DNA of 64,000 bases from Frigidibacter mobilis (lineage in GTDB: Bacteria; Pseudomonadota; Alphaproteobacteria; Rhodobacterales; Rhodobacteraceae): assembly GCF_001620265.1 (NCBI RefSeq), contig NZ_CP012661.1:2356001-2420000 (forward strand). Reading direction: 5' to 3'. Below the pieces are notes generated by a model. It ran no database searches. It worked only from the letters and a program-made list of their open reading frames with translations, and was not told the origin of the DNA. Positions 56,132-64,000 of this stretch are shown here, piece by piece. The position numbers and the translations under genes were made by a program. Numbering within the stretch: position 1 is the stretch's first letter; the number at the start of each line of letters is the position of its first letter.

Positions 56132-59100
56132 TCAGGTGCGGAACACCCGGTAGATCGCCGGGATCACCAGCACGGTCAGCAGCGTCGAGCTGAGCAGCCC
56201 GAACAGCAGCGACAGCGCCAGCCCCTGGAAGATCGGGTCGGCCAGGATCACCACCGCCCCGATCATCGCCGCGACCGCCGTCAGCAGGATCGGCTTGAAG
56301 CGGATCGCCCCCGCCTCGATCAGGATATCGACCTTGGTCTTGCCCGCCGGGTCGGCGTGGCGGATGAAATCCACCAGCAGGATCGAGTTGCGCACGATGA
56401 TGCCCGCAAGCGCAATGAAGCCGATCATCGAGGGTGCCGAGAACGGCGCGTCGAACAGCCAGTGCCCACCCATGATGCCAAGGAAGGTCAGCGGGATCGG
56501 GGTCAGGATCACCAGCGGCAGGCGGAAGCTGCCGAACTGCGCCACCACCAGGATATATATCCCCAGCAGCGCCACGCCGAAGGCCGCGCCCATGTCGCGG
56601 AAGGTGACCCATGTCACCTCCCATTCCCCATCCCACAGCAGCGTCACCACGGATTCGTCCTCGGGCTGGCCATTGAGCCGCACCACCGGCCGCTCCCCCT
56701 CGCCCCAGTCGATGCCATCAAGCAACTCGCCCACCGCGATCATCCCGTAAAGCGGTGCCTCGAAATCGCCGGCAAGCTCGGCCTGCACCATCTCGGCCTC
56801 GCGGCCATTGTGGCGGAAGACCGGGAAGCTGGCGCGTTCCTCGGTAATCTGCACCACATCTCCAAGCTCCACGACGCCGCGCGCGCCGGGCAGCAGGTTC
56901 GCCGGGATCGGCGTCGACAGCGCCGCCTCGTCCAGCACCCGCGCATCCTTGCCCCGCTCCACGATGATCGGGATCGGCTGGCGCCCCATGCCGCGGTGGG
57001 AATAGCCGACCTTGGTACTGCCGTTCAGGATCTGCAGCGTGTCGAAGACATCCGCCTCCTGCACCTCGAAGAACTCCAGCTCGTCCTGGCCGATGGTGGC
57101 GCGCAGGCGGCGCGGCTGCACGCCAAAGCTGTCATCGACATCGACGATGAACGGCACGTCCTCGAACGCCTGGCGGATCTTCGTAGCGGCGGCGCGGCGG
57201 GTTTCGGCATCGGGGCCATAGACCTCGGCCAGCAGGGTGGACATCACCGGCGGGCCGGGCGGCGGCTCCACCGTCTTCAGCACCGTGCCTGCCGGCAGCG
57301 CCAGCCCGTCCAGCCGGCTGCGCAGGTCGAGCGCGATGGCATGGCTGCTGCGCGCGCGGTCATGGCGGTTCGCAAGCGTGATCTGCACCTCGCCAAGCTG
57401 CGGCTTCTCGCGCAGGTAGTAGTGCCGCACCAGCCCGTTGAAGTTGAACGGCGCCGAGGTGCCGGCATGGGTCTGCACCGACAGCACCTCGGGCATGTCC
57501 AGCGCCACGCGGGCCACGTCCTGCGCCACGGCATCGGTCGCCTCGACGCTCGCGCCCTCGGGCAGGTCGATCACCACCGCAAGCTCGGACTTGTTGTCGA
57601 AGGGCAGCAGCTTGACCGTGACATCACGGGTGTAGAGCAGCGCCAGCGAGCCGAAGGACAGCACCACCGTGGCCAGCAGGAAGGTCAGCGACCGCGCCTT
57701 GGTCGCCAGGATGGGCCGCGCGACGGCGGCATAGATCCGGCCCAGTCCACCGCCCGGAGCACCCTCTTCGGCATGGTGCAGCGGGGCGCGGCCGGCGATC
57801 CGGACCATCAGCCAGGGCGTGACGATCACCGCCACGAAGAAGGAGAAGATCATCGCCGCGCTGGCATTGGCGGGGATCGGGCTCATGTAGGGCCCCATCA
57901 TCCCCGACACGAACAGCATCGGCAGCAGCGCCGCAACCACGGTCAGCGTGGCAACGATGGTGGGGTTGCCGACCTCGGCCACCGCCTCGATGGCCTTGTG
58001 CACGCGGTCCCCCGGCCCCTTCATCCCCCAGTGGCGGGCGATGTTCTCGATCACCACGATGGCGTCATCGACGAGAATGCCGATGGAGAAGATCAACGCG
58101 AACAGGCTGACGCGGTTGAGCGTGTAGCCCATGATCCAGGCCGAAAACAGCGTCAGCAGGATCGTCACCGGAATGACGATGGCGACCACGATCCCCTCGC
58201 GCCAGCCGATGGCCAGCAGCACCAGCGCGATGATCGACACCGTGGCAAGGCCGAGGTGGAACAGCAGCTCGTTGGATTTCTCGTTCGCCGTCTCGCCATA
58301 GTTCCGGGTGACGTGGACGGCGACCCCCTCGGGGATCAGCGGGCCCTTGGCCATCTCGACCTTGTGCAGGATCGCCTCGGCCACCACCACCGCATTGGCG
58401 CCCGCGCGCTTGGCAATCGCCAGCGTCACCGCCGGGCTGCGGGCCAGGGTGCCATCTTCGGTACGGGCGACATTGGCGACGATATGGTCCGAACTGTCGG
58501 CCACGAATTTCACATCGGCCACATCGCCCACATAGACCGGGCGCCCGTCGCGCGCGGTCAGCAGCAGCGCGGCGATCTCGGCCGGCGCAGTCAGCGTGGC
58601 CCCGGCAGCAAGGTCGATCTGCTCGCCGCCGTCGCGCAGCCGACCCGTGGAAAACGCCCGGTTCGCCTGCTCGACCTTGCTGGCAAGCTGTTGCAACGTC
58701 ACCCCATACATGGCCAGCCGCTCGGGATCGGGCGCGATGCGGATCGCCTCGGGCGCCTCGCCAACGAGGTAGGTCAGGCCGACATCCTGAACCTTCATCA
58801 GGTCAGCCCGCAATTCGCGCGCAACCCGGGTCAGGTCATTGGCGCCGATCTCGGCGCCCGGCGCGGCGGTCAGCGTCAGCGCCACGATTGCCACATCGTC
58901 AATGCCGCGACCCACCACCAGCGGCTCCGGGATGCCCTGCGGCAGCCGGTCGATATTGGCGCGGATCTTTTCATGCACCCGCAGGATCGCGGTATCGGAA
59001 TCCGTGCCGACCACGAACCGCGCCATCACCATCGCGCCGTCGTCATCGGTCTGCGAGTACACATGTTCGACGCCGGATATGCCCTTGACGATGGTTTCCA

Positions 59101-59335
59101 GCGGTTCTGTCACCAGCTTGACCGCATCCTCGGCGCGCAGCCCCGGCGCGCTGATATGGATATCCACCATCGGGACAGAGATCTGCGGCTCTTCCTCGCG
59201 CGGCAGGCTGACCAGCGCAACGAGGCCGACGGCCAGCGCCGCCACGATGAACAGCGGCGTCAGCGACGAGCGGATGAAAGCGCGGGTCAGGCCGCCGGCA
59301 AGGCCGAGCGGTCCGCGGAACGGGGTCTCACTCAT
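56132..59335 (-). CDS. Efflux RND transporter permease (AcrB-like)
   Basis: 1067 residues, the full length of an RND pump. Two sets of six helices flank two large periplasmic loops. Helix 4 carries the proton-relay aspartate pair in FSIGILVDDAIVVIENIARH. The N-terminus ends in a standard RND segment (SLPREEEPQISVPMVDIHIS). It expels compounds by proton antiport together with the adaptor encoded upstream, with which it overlaps by eight bases, and an outer-membrane factor that is not in this window. Association with an SqrR-like gene suggests a role in sulfur-stress or disulfide/persulfide export, which is inference. Confidence 0.93.
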   Translation of the reverse strand: MSETPFRGPLGLAGGLTRAFIRSSLTPLFIVAALAVGLVALVSLPREEEPQISVPMVDIHISAPGLRAEDAVKLVTEPLETIVKGISGVEHVYSQTDDDGAMVMARFVVGTDSDTAILRVHEKIRANIDRLPQGIPEPLVVGRGIDDVAIVALTLTAAPGAEIGANDLTRVARELRADLMKVQDVGLTYLVGEAPEAIRIAPDPERLAMYGVTLQQLASKVEQANRAFSTGRLRDGGEQIDLAAGATLTAPAEIAALLLTARDGRPVYVGDVADVKFVADSSDHIVANVARTEDGTLARSPAVTLAIAKRAGANAVVVAEAILHKVEMAKGPLIPEGVAVHVTRNYGETANEKSNELLFHLGLATVSIIALVLLAIGWREGIVVAIVIPVTILLTLFSAWIMGYTLNRVSLFALIFSIGILVDDAIVVIENIARHWGMKGPGDRVHKAIEAVAEVGNPTIVATLTVVAALLPMLFVSGMMGPYMSPIPANASAAMIFSFFVAVIVTPWLMVRIAGRAPLHHAEEGAPGGGLGRIYAAVARPILATKARSLTFLLATVVLSFGSLALLYTRDVTVKLLPFDNKSELAVVIDLPEGASVEATDAVAQDVARVALDMPEVLSVQTHAGTSAPFNFNGLVRHYYLREKPQLGEVQITLANRHDRARSSHAIALDLRSRLDGLALPAGTVLKTVEPPPGPPVMSTLLAEVYGPDAETRRAAATKIRQAFEDVPFIVDVDDSFGVQPRRLRATIGQDELEFFEVQEADVFDTLQILNGSTKVGYSHRGMGRQPIPIIVERGKDARVLDEAALSTPIPANLLPGARGVVELGDVVQITEERASFPVFRHNGREAEMVQAELAGDFEAPLYGMIAVGELLDGIDWGEGERPVVRLNGQPEDESVVTLLWDGEWEVTWVTFRDMGAAFGVALLGIYILVVAQFGSFRLPLVILTPIPLTFLGIMGGHWLFDAPFSAPSMIGFIALAGIIVRNSILLVDFIRHADPAGKTKVDILIEAGAIRFKPILLTAVAAMIGAVVILADPIFQGLALSLLFGLLSSTLLTVLVIPAIYRVFRT

Positions 59336-60302
59336 CGCCGGTCACCACCATGTCGCCTGCGACAAGGCCGGTCAGCACCTCGACCATCTCGGTGCCCTCC
59401 AGCAGGTGTGCGCCGCCCAGAACCACACTGCGCTCCACCGTCTGCCCGCCGAGGGCCACACGCACGAAATCGAGCCCCGAGCGGGTTGCAATCGCCGCCC
59501 GCGGTACCAGCAGCGCCGGGCGAGTGCCCATCGGCAGGCGCACCAGCACCCGCGCCTCGACAAAGGCTTCGTCCAGCCCGGGCAGCTCGACATCGGCAAT
59601 CACCCGGCCGTTCTCGATCAGCGGATAGATCTTGGCCAACTTGCCCGTCGCCGGGCCGCTGGTTGTCTCGATGCCGATCTCGGCGCCCTCGGCCAGCAGC
59701 GCGGCGTGGCGCTCGGGCACCGCAAGGCGCAAGAAGAACCCTCCCCCGCCGATCGTCGCCACCGCCTCGCCCGCCATCACCACCGCGCCGCGGGTCTGCG
59801 GCACCTCCAGCACCCGGCCCGAGACCGGCGCCAGCACCGTGCCCTCGGCCGCCTGCTGCTCCACCACCTGCCGCTGCGCCTGCTGCGCGGCAATCTGGCC
59901 GGTCAGCACATCCAGCTGCGTACGCAGCACATCCAGCCGCTGCGCGGTGCTGACGCCGCGGGCCAGCAGCTCCTCGCCCCGGGTCAGTTCGGCGCGGGCA
60001 TTGTCCTGTTGCGCACCCAGGGCCTGCAGCTGCGCGTCGATGGCCCCCAGCTGGAAGGCCAGCTTCTGATCCTCGATCTCGGCAATCGGTTGCCCGGCCT
60101 GCACGGTGTCGCCCTCGGTCACCATGATCTCGACGAGCGTGCCCCCCAGCCGCGCCCGCGCCGAGATGGTATCGCGCGCCTCGATCCGGCCCGCGACCGC
60201 CTTCCAGTCGGTTACCAGATGCGGCGCCAGGACCGTTGTCTCCGCCACGGCAGGCGCCGCAGCGGTGGTGGCCAGCAACGCGATCAGCATCAGGGCTCGC
60301 AT
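59328..60302 (-). CDS. RND efflux periplasmic adaptor (membrane fusion protein)
   Basis: 324 residues. It begins with the signal peptide MRALMLIALLATTAAAPAVA. It has a barrel-sandwich/lipoyl half (VTEGDTVQAGQPIAEIEDQK), a coiled-coil hairpin (LDAQLQALGAQQDNARAELT-like stretch near 80-150), the second lipoyl half (GTVLAPVSGRVLEVPQTRGA) and a beta-barrel (VLVRLPMGTRPALLVPRAAI). An earlier ATG at 60338 lies inside the putative operator and lacks a signal peptide start, whereas the ATG at 60302 has AAGGA eight bases ahead; the latter is used. It bridges the RND pump to an outer-membrane channel. Confidence 0.9.
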   Translation of the reverse strand: MRALMLIALLATTAAAPAVAETTVLAPHLVTDWKAVAGRIEARDTISARARLGGTLVEIMVTEGDTVQAGQPIAEIEDQKLAFQLGAIDAQLQALGAQQDNARAELTRGEELLARGVSTAQRLDVLRTQLDVLTGQIAAQQAQRQVVEQQAAEGTVLAPVSGRVLEVPQTRGAVVMAGEAVATIGGGGFFLRLAVPERHAALLAEGAEIGIETTSGPATGKLAKIYPLIENGRVIADVELPGLDEAFVEARVLVRLPMGTRPALLVPRAAIATRSGLDFVRVALGGQTVERSVVLGGAHLLEGTEMVEVLTGLVAGDMVVTGDE

Positions 60303-60326
60303 CAGGAGATCCTTCCAGACAGATAT

Positions 60327-60342
60327 ATTCCGAGACATGAAT
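60327..60342. promoter_or_regulatory. ATTC-N8-GAAT palindrome at the RND operon promoter
   Basis: ATTC (60327-60330), eight bases, GAAT (60339-60342), 25-40 bases before the adaptor start. A -35-like TTGACT (minus strand, 60362-60367) is placed so that the palindrome would overlap the -10 region, the place for a repressor. As I recall, this is the consensus reported for SqrR in Rhodobacter capsulatus. Confidence 0.6.
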
Positions 60343-60413
60343 GTGATGGCTCGGACGGCAGAGTCAATATCCGCCGGGTCTCTGTCTATACGATGGCGGC
60401 AGATGCCGGCACG

Positions 60414-60659
60414 CTATTCGCGCAGATCGACAATTTTGACGCGCAGCACCTGGGCAAGGGCGTTGAGCTCTCCCAGTGTCGGGCGATGGCAACGCGCCTC
60501 TATCGCTTGCAGAACCGCAGGCTCGAACTCTGCGATCCGCGCCAGTTGCTCCACGGTCAGGCCAGCCGCATCACGCGCCGCAGTCAGCGGGTGCTTGGTC
60601 GCATGGAGCATTCTGTCATGGGGCATGTCGGTACCGTCAGGTAGATTTTGCAAACGCAT
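60414..60659 (-). CDS. Small XRE-type helix-turn-helix protein
   Basis: 81 residues. The second half reads HPLTAARDAAGLTVEQLARI, then AEFEPAVLQAIEARCHRPTL and GELNALAQVLRVKIVDL, a standard Cro/CI helix-turn-helix. There is no effector domain. The start is uncertain; in-frame ATGs at 60626 and 60611 are possible and no strong ribosome site was seen. It is in the same direction as the RND operon, 111 bases upstream of the adaptor, but its target is unknown. Confidence 0.65.
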   Translation of the reverse strand: MRLQNLPDGTDMPHDRMLHATKHPLTAARDAAGLTVEQLARIAEFEPAVLQAIEARCHRPTLGELNALAQVLRVKIVDLRE

Positions 60660-60757
60660 CCAGGCGGGAAAAGTTCCGCGCCCTGCCGTACAAATTCACT
60701 TTTTACAAAGATATGGTCCGGGATCGTCCGCGCGCCGGCGCGCCAGCCCCGGAAATC

Positions 60758-61009
60758 CTAGCTCTCGATAATGCGCAATCCACCTTCGCGGGCCGCCGCA
60801 ACGAAGGCATTGCGCGCCACCTCATCCGCAACCAGGCCGGTGATGGCAAAGAGGTTGAGCCGCCGTGCCTCCGACATCTTCTGGCCCTCGACGCCGGGCC
60901 AGCGGTCACTGCTCATCAACACTTCGGCCTGCACCGGACCGCGAACAGACAGGATGCCGCGTCCGCCGTGGTCATCGGCCAACCGCACTGCCTTGATCCA
61001 ATCGGCCAT
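60758..61009 (-). CDS. DUF982-like small protein
   Basis: 83 residues, cytoplasmic. The pattern VRGPVQAEVLMSSDRWPGVE, then a central A-rich helix and ADEVARNAFVAAAREGGLRI, resembles DUF982, which is common in Rhizobiales and Rhodobacterales. Nothing is known of its role. GGGAGAG sits six bases before the chosen ATG; an ATG six codons farther upstream is possible. Confidence 0.68.
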   Translation of the reverse strand: MADWIKAVRLADDHGGRGILSVRGPVQAEVLMSSDRWPGVEGQKMSEARRLNLFAITGLVADEVARNAFVAAAREGGLRIIES

Positions 61010-61169
61010 CAGAACTCTCCCGCCAGCCACCTACCGCACATCGAGGCAACTACGGCTGCATCCGGGCACTCTAGTTCAGAACACCGCGGCTCGCATCCTG
61101 TCCAAAAAGGCAGGTGCCACAGCAAAGCGCCCGATGGGCGTGGCAGGATGCTCGTCGACAGGGTGGATG

Positions 61170-61245
61170 TGGTGCCCCCAGAGAGACTCGAACTCCCGAC
61201 CCTCTGATTACAAATCAGACGCTCTACCAGCTGAGCTATAGGGGC
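61170..61245 (-). tRNA. tRNA-Thr (anticodon TGT)
   Basis: 76 bases including an encoded CCA. The acceptor stem GCCCCTA pairs with TGGGGGC. The D arm is AGCTCAGCTGGTAGAGC. The anticodon stem TCTGA/TCAGA closes a loop TTTGTAA giving anticodon TGT (reads ACA and related threonine codons). The T arm is GGGTCGGGAGTTCGAGTCTC-like with the standard GTTCGA. All stems pair, so it looks functional. Confidence 0.96.
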
Positions 61246-61304
61246 ACGGTGTCGCAGATAAACTGCGGCGCGCGGCCTTGCAAGGGCGTCGCGCGATCCC
61301 GCGA

Positions 61305-62990
61305 TCAGCTTTCCCGAGACGGCGCGATGTTGGCGCGCGCCAGCAGCGCAACCGCCACGAGCCCGACGGCGATCACCAGCAGCGCGGCCGGCGAGGCATC
61401 GCCGAGGTTCTCGAGACTGGCCTTCTCATGCGTCCGCGTCGCCAGTGTTTCATAGTTGAAGGGCCGCAGAAGCATCGTTGCCGGCAGTTCCTTGACGCAA
61501 TCGACGAAGACCAGCAGCAGCGCCGAGCCGATGGTGCCCTTCATCAACGGCAGATAGACCGCCGCCAAGGCCCCCCCGGCATCGCGCCCCAGCGAGCGGG
61601 CCGCCATCGGCAACGAGGGCGAGACCCGGCCGAAGGCAGCATCTGCCGCCCCCTGCGCGATGGCGAAGAACCGCACCATATAGGCCAGCACGATGGCACT
61701 GGCGGAGCCGGTCAGCATCAGCCCCGGGTCGGTGCCGGTCAGCGCCAGCCAGGCATCGGCCAGCCGATGATCGAGCGCGGCCAGCGGGATCAGAAGCCCT
61801 ACCGCCAGCACCGCCCCCGGTGCGGCATAGCCAAGCGCGGTGAAGGGCATCAGCAGCCGCGGCGTCGCCCGTCCGGTCAGCCGCACGCCATAGACCATGA
61901 ACAGCGCAGCGGCGACGGTCAGCACCGCGGCAATGCCGCCGGTGGTCAGGGTATGCATCAGCGCGCGGGCGAGGCCGGGCGAGACCCAGGCGCCGGGATT
62001 CGCCGCGGCATGGCTCCCCATCACCGCGACCGGCAGCACGAAGCCCAGCAGGAACGGCAGAGCGCAGATCGCCGTTGCCAGCCAGCCCTGTGCGCCGGCC
62101 AGCGCCACCCGCGCCACCGGCCGGGGCTGGCGCGCCGACTGATAGTAGCGCAGCCGCCGCCGCGACAGCTTTTCCAGCGCCACCAGCGCGAAGACCAGCG
62201 CCAGGATCAGGCAGGCGATCTGCGCGGCCCCGCCGGCATTGCCCATCTCGAGCCAGGTCGTGAACACGCCTGTGGTCAGCGTCTGGACGGAGAAGTAGCT
62301 GACGACCCCGAAATCCGCGACCGTCTCCATCATCACGATGGCCGCACCCGCCGCAATGGCGGGGCGTGCCAGCGGCAGGCCCACCCGCCAGAACAGCCCC
62401 AGCGGCCCGGCGCCAAGCGCGCGCGCGACTTCATAGGCGCCGGCCGGCTGTTCGCGGAACGCGGCCCGCGCCAGCAGATAGACGTAAGGATAGAGCGCCG
62501 CCGCCAGTACCACCACCGCGCCGCCCCGGGTCTTGACCGCAGGGAACCAGTAGTCGCGGGCCGAGGCCCAGCCAAAGCCATCGCGCAGCGCGATCTGCAC
62601 CGGCCCGGAATACTCCAGGAAATCAACCAGCGCGTAGGCGCCCACATAGGCCGGGATCGCCAGCGGCAGCAGCAGCAGCCATTCCAGCAGCCCCGACAGC
62701 GGGAAGCGATACATGGCAATCAGCCAGGCCGCCCCCGTCCCCACCGCCGCCGCCAGCGCCCCGGTGCCAAGCGCCAGCACCGCCGTATTCACCAGGTAGC
62801 GCGGCAGCGTTGTCGCCACCAGATGCGGCCAGATATTCTCGGTCGGGTTGAACGCGAGCCAGATCACCGACAGGATCGGCAGCGCCACCAGCGCCGCAAT
62901 CAGCGCCGCCCCGCCCGACCAGAGCCCGGCACCGGCGGCTCGCGCCTCTTGCCGGCGGATCGGCGGGGATGGATGCTCGGCACTTGTCAT
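61305..62990 (-). CDS. Iron(III)-type ABC transporter permease (two-domain)
   Basis: 561 residues from the chosen start. Two homologous permease halves, each with six helices and an EAA loop (ARALGAGPLGLFWRVGLPLARP in the first half; ARSLGRDAGGALAAVYLPLMKG in the second), as in FbpB/SfuB/AfuB. Substrates of the family include ferric iron, thiamine and similar. The frame runs on upstream to 63122, but the ATG at 62990 gives a short hydrophilic N-terminus (MTSAEHPSPPIRRQ) ahead of the first helix. The cognate binding protein and ATPase are not in this window. It is divergent from the next gene. Confidence 0.87.
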   Translation of the reverse strand: MTSAEHPSPPIRRQEARAAGAGLWSGGAALIAALVALPILSVIWLAFNPTENIWPHLVATTLPRYLVNTAVLALGTGALAAAVGTGAAWLIAMYRFPLSGLLEWLLLLPLAIPAYVGAYALVDFLEYSGPVQIALRDGFGWASARDYWFPAVKTRGGAVVVLAAALYPYVYLLARAAFREQPAGAYEVARALGAGPLGLFWRVGLPLARPAIAAGAAIVMMETVADFGVVSYFSVQTLTTGVFTTWLEMGNAGGAAQIACLILALVFALVALEKLSRRRLRYYQSARQPRPVARVALAGAQGWLATAICALPFLLGFVLPVAVMGSHAAANPGAWVSPGLARALMHTLTTGGIAAVLTVAAALFMVYGVRLTGRATPRLLMPFTALGYAAPGAVLAVGLLIPLAALDHRLADAWLALTGTDPGLMLTGSASAIVLAYMVRFFAIAQGAADAAFGRVSPSLPMAARSLGRDAGGALAAVYLPLMKGTIGSALLLVFVDCVKELPATMLLRPFNYETLATRTHEKASLENLGDASPAALLVIAVGLVAVALLARANIAPSRES

Positions 62991-63094
62991 GACGCATGTC
63001 GATACAGGAATGCCGTTTCCCTGTCCAGAAAACGCCGTATATACCCGGCAAAGGTTCACATTGAAGCAGAAGAAGAAAACGGGCCGGACAGGCA

Positions 63095-63970
63095 ATGCAG
63101 GTCGTCTATCACCTCGGGGCAAATTCCACCGACGAAGAGCGTCTCGTCCGCGGGCTTCTGCGCGCCAACGGACCGCTTGCGGCGCAGGGCGTGATCGTGC
63201 CCGGACCCGGCCGCTATCGCCCGGTGCTGCGCGAGACCATGATCAAGCTGAAGGGCGGCCCTGCCAGTCGGGACGTGCAGGAGGTGCTGCTGGATGCAGT
63301 GGTCGATGCCGACCATGTCGATCGGCTGGTATTCAGCAACGAATATTTCCTCTGCATTCCGCAAAGGGTGATCTCCGAGGGCGCTTTCTATCCGATGGCA
63401 GCCCGAAAGGTCGCCGCGATGGCGAACCTGTTTCCCGATGACATGTGCGAATTCCACATGGCGCTGCGCAACCCGGCCACGCTGATCCCGGCACTGCTGG
63501 CGCGCGTCAAGGGGGCCAGCTACGAAGAGTTCATGGGCTCGGCCGACCCGCGGCAGATCCGCTGGCTGCCGGTGGTCCAGCGTATCCTGGCAGCGGTGCC
63601 GGGGCGGACGCTGACGCTGTGGTGCAACGAGGACACGCCGCTGATCTGGCCCGAGGTGCTGCGCAGCGTGGCGGGCGTCGGCCCCGACTTCGCGCTGGAT
63701 GCAGATACCGATGTGCTGGCGACGATCATGACCGAGGATGGGATGAAGCGGCTGCAGACCTATCTGGCCAGCCACCCGCCCGCCACGATCGACCAGCGCC
63801 GCAAGATCGTGTCAGCCTTCCTGTCCAAGTTCGCCAAGCCGGAAGAGCTGGAGGTGGAAGTGGCCCTGCCCGGCTGGACCGAAGCGATGATCGACGAGAT
63901 CACCGAAGCCTATGACCGCGATGTGGCCGAGATCGCGGTCCTGCCGGGCGTGCGCTTCATTGCGCCCTGA
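63095..63970 (+). CDS. Conserved protein of unknown function, possibly sulfotransferase-like
   Basis: 291 residues, no signal peptide or membrane helix. The start MQVVYHLGANSTDEERLVRG, then LAAQGVIVPGPGRYRPVLRE, recalls the opening of the sulfotransferase-like P-loop superfamily, but the PAPS-binding loop is not convincing. Later blocks are HMALRNPATLIPALLARVKG (arginine in a position like that of sulfotransferase 3'-phosphate binding) and LTLWCNEDTPLIWPEVLRSV. I recall similar Rhodobacteraceae proteins annotated only as hypothetical. It is divergent from the iron-type permease. Function is open. Confidence 0.75.
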   Translation: MQVVYHLGANSTDEERLVRGLLRANGPLAAQGVIVPGPGRYRPVLRETMIKLKGGPASRDVQEVLLDAVVDADHVDRLVFSNEYFLCIPQRVISEGAFYPMAARKVAAMANLFPDDMCEFHMALRNPATLIPALLARVKGASYEEFMGSADPRQIRWLPVVQRILAAVPGRTLTLWCNEDTPLIWPEVLRSVAGVGPDFALDADTDVLATIMTEDGMKRLQTYLASHPPATIDQRRKIVSAFLSKFAKPEELEVEVALPGWTEAMIDEITEAYDRDVAEIAVLPGVRFIAP

Positions 63971-64000
63971 GCGCTATCCGGCCGCCAGACCAGAACCAAC

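Noticed and set aside
56357..59953. A 1198-codon open frame antisense to the RND permease
   Set aside because: Composition is His/Arg/Gln-rich, no motif; shadow of the pump gene.
60476..61207. Plus-strand frame across the XRE, DUF982 and tRNA genes
   Set aside because: Runs through a tRNA and two supported minus-strand genes; a shadow.
62991..63122. N-terminal extension of the iron-type permease
   Set aside because: It would overlap the divergent gene start and adds a Cys/Phe-rich stretch unlike family members.

Overview
The window is GC-rich, densely packed, ordinary bacterial chromosome, most likely from an alphaproteobacterium of the Rhodobacterales (Rhodobacteraceae/Paracoccaceae; Rhodobacter-, Gemmobacter- or Paracoccus-like). 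The reasons are very high GC with long antisense shadow frames, a PerM-HdaA-Ppk-Ppx block, a pccB/pccA/mcmA block interleaved with tiny lipoproteins and DUF6497/DUF6492-type proteins, a short ProS without an editing insert, and an SqrR/BigR-type ArsR regulator. I see no phage, insertion sequence, CRISPR array or plasmid function. One tRNA gene (Thr, TGT) is present.

Layout. 1-8.7 kb: a divergent peptide-type ABC uptake locus. A substrate-binding protein and two permeases lie on the plus strand. A fused double ATPase, an ArgE-like M20 deacetylase, an FAD oxidoreductase and a second M20 amidohydrolase (cut by the window edge) lie on the minus strand. 8.7-16.9 kb: DUF3422 protein, proton-translocating transhydrogenase (pntB, pntA), an isoprenylcysteine-methyltransferase-like membrane protein, a frameshifted kynureninase and proS. 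17-23.3 kb: AI-2E/PerM-type transporter, frameshifted hdaA, ppk, ppx and a small secreted protein. 23.3-27.8 kb: EEP-family hydrolase, TerB/J-domain chaperone, GNAT and VOC proteins, nhaA. 27.8-37.7 kb: the propionyl-CoA to succinyl-CoA route (mcmA, pccA, pccB) with several small envelope proteins. 37.7-45.8 kb: an SLC13 transporter, then the phosphate regulon operon pstS-pstC-pstA-pstB-phoU-phoB behind a Pho-box-like repeat. 45.9-47.7 kb: Hsp70-like protein and aroQ. 47.9-52.6 kb: phosphonate-type uptake operon phnC-phnD-phnE-phnE plus a hexapeptide transferase. 52.7-55.7 kb: MFS transporter, divergent frameshifted LysR regulator, flavin reductase. 55.7-61 kb: SqrR-like ArsR regulator, RND efflux permease and adaptor, small XRE and DUF982 proteins. 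61.1-64 kb: tRNA-Thr, iron-type ABC permease and a conserved protein of unknown function.

How the genes work together. The main physiological units are nutrient uptake (peptides or N-acyl amino acids, phosphate, phosphonate-type compounds), polyphosphate turnover (ppk/ppx), redox balance (pntAB) and assimilation of odd-chain or branched substrates through propionyl-CoA. The phosphate, phosphonate and peptide operons each carry a strong hairpin just after the binding-protein gene, which would favour extra binding protein over permease.

No obviously new system is present. The signals most worth a second look are: an ATTC-N8-GAAT palindrome at the RND efflux promoter together with an SqrR-like regulator that keeps all three SqrR cysteines; four 11-bp-phased repeats before kynU; TTTGCAAA-type sites before pccB; a cluster of tiny lipoproteins inside the propionate locus; dispersed GC-rich hairpin repeats; and three apparent one-base deletions (kynU, hdaA, LysR), all in G/C-rich tracts and all of the same sign, which may be assembly errors rather than true gene death.
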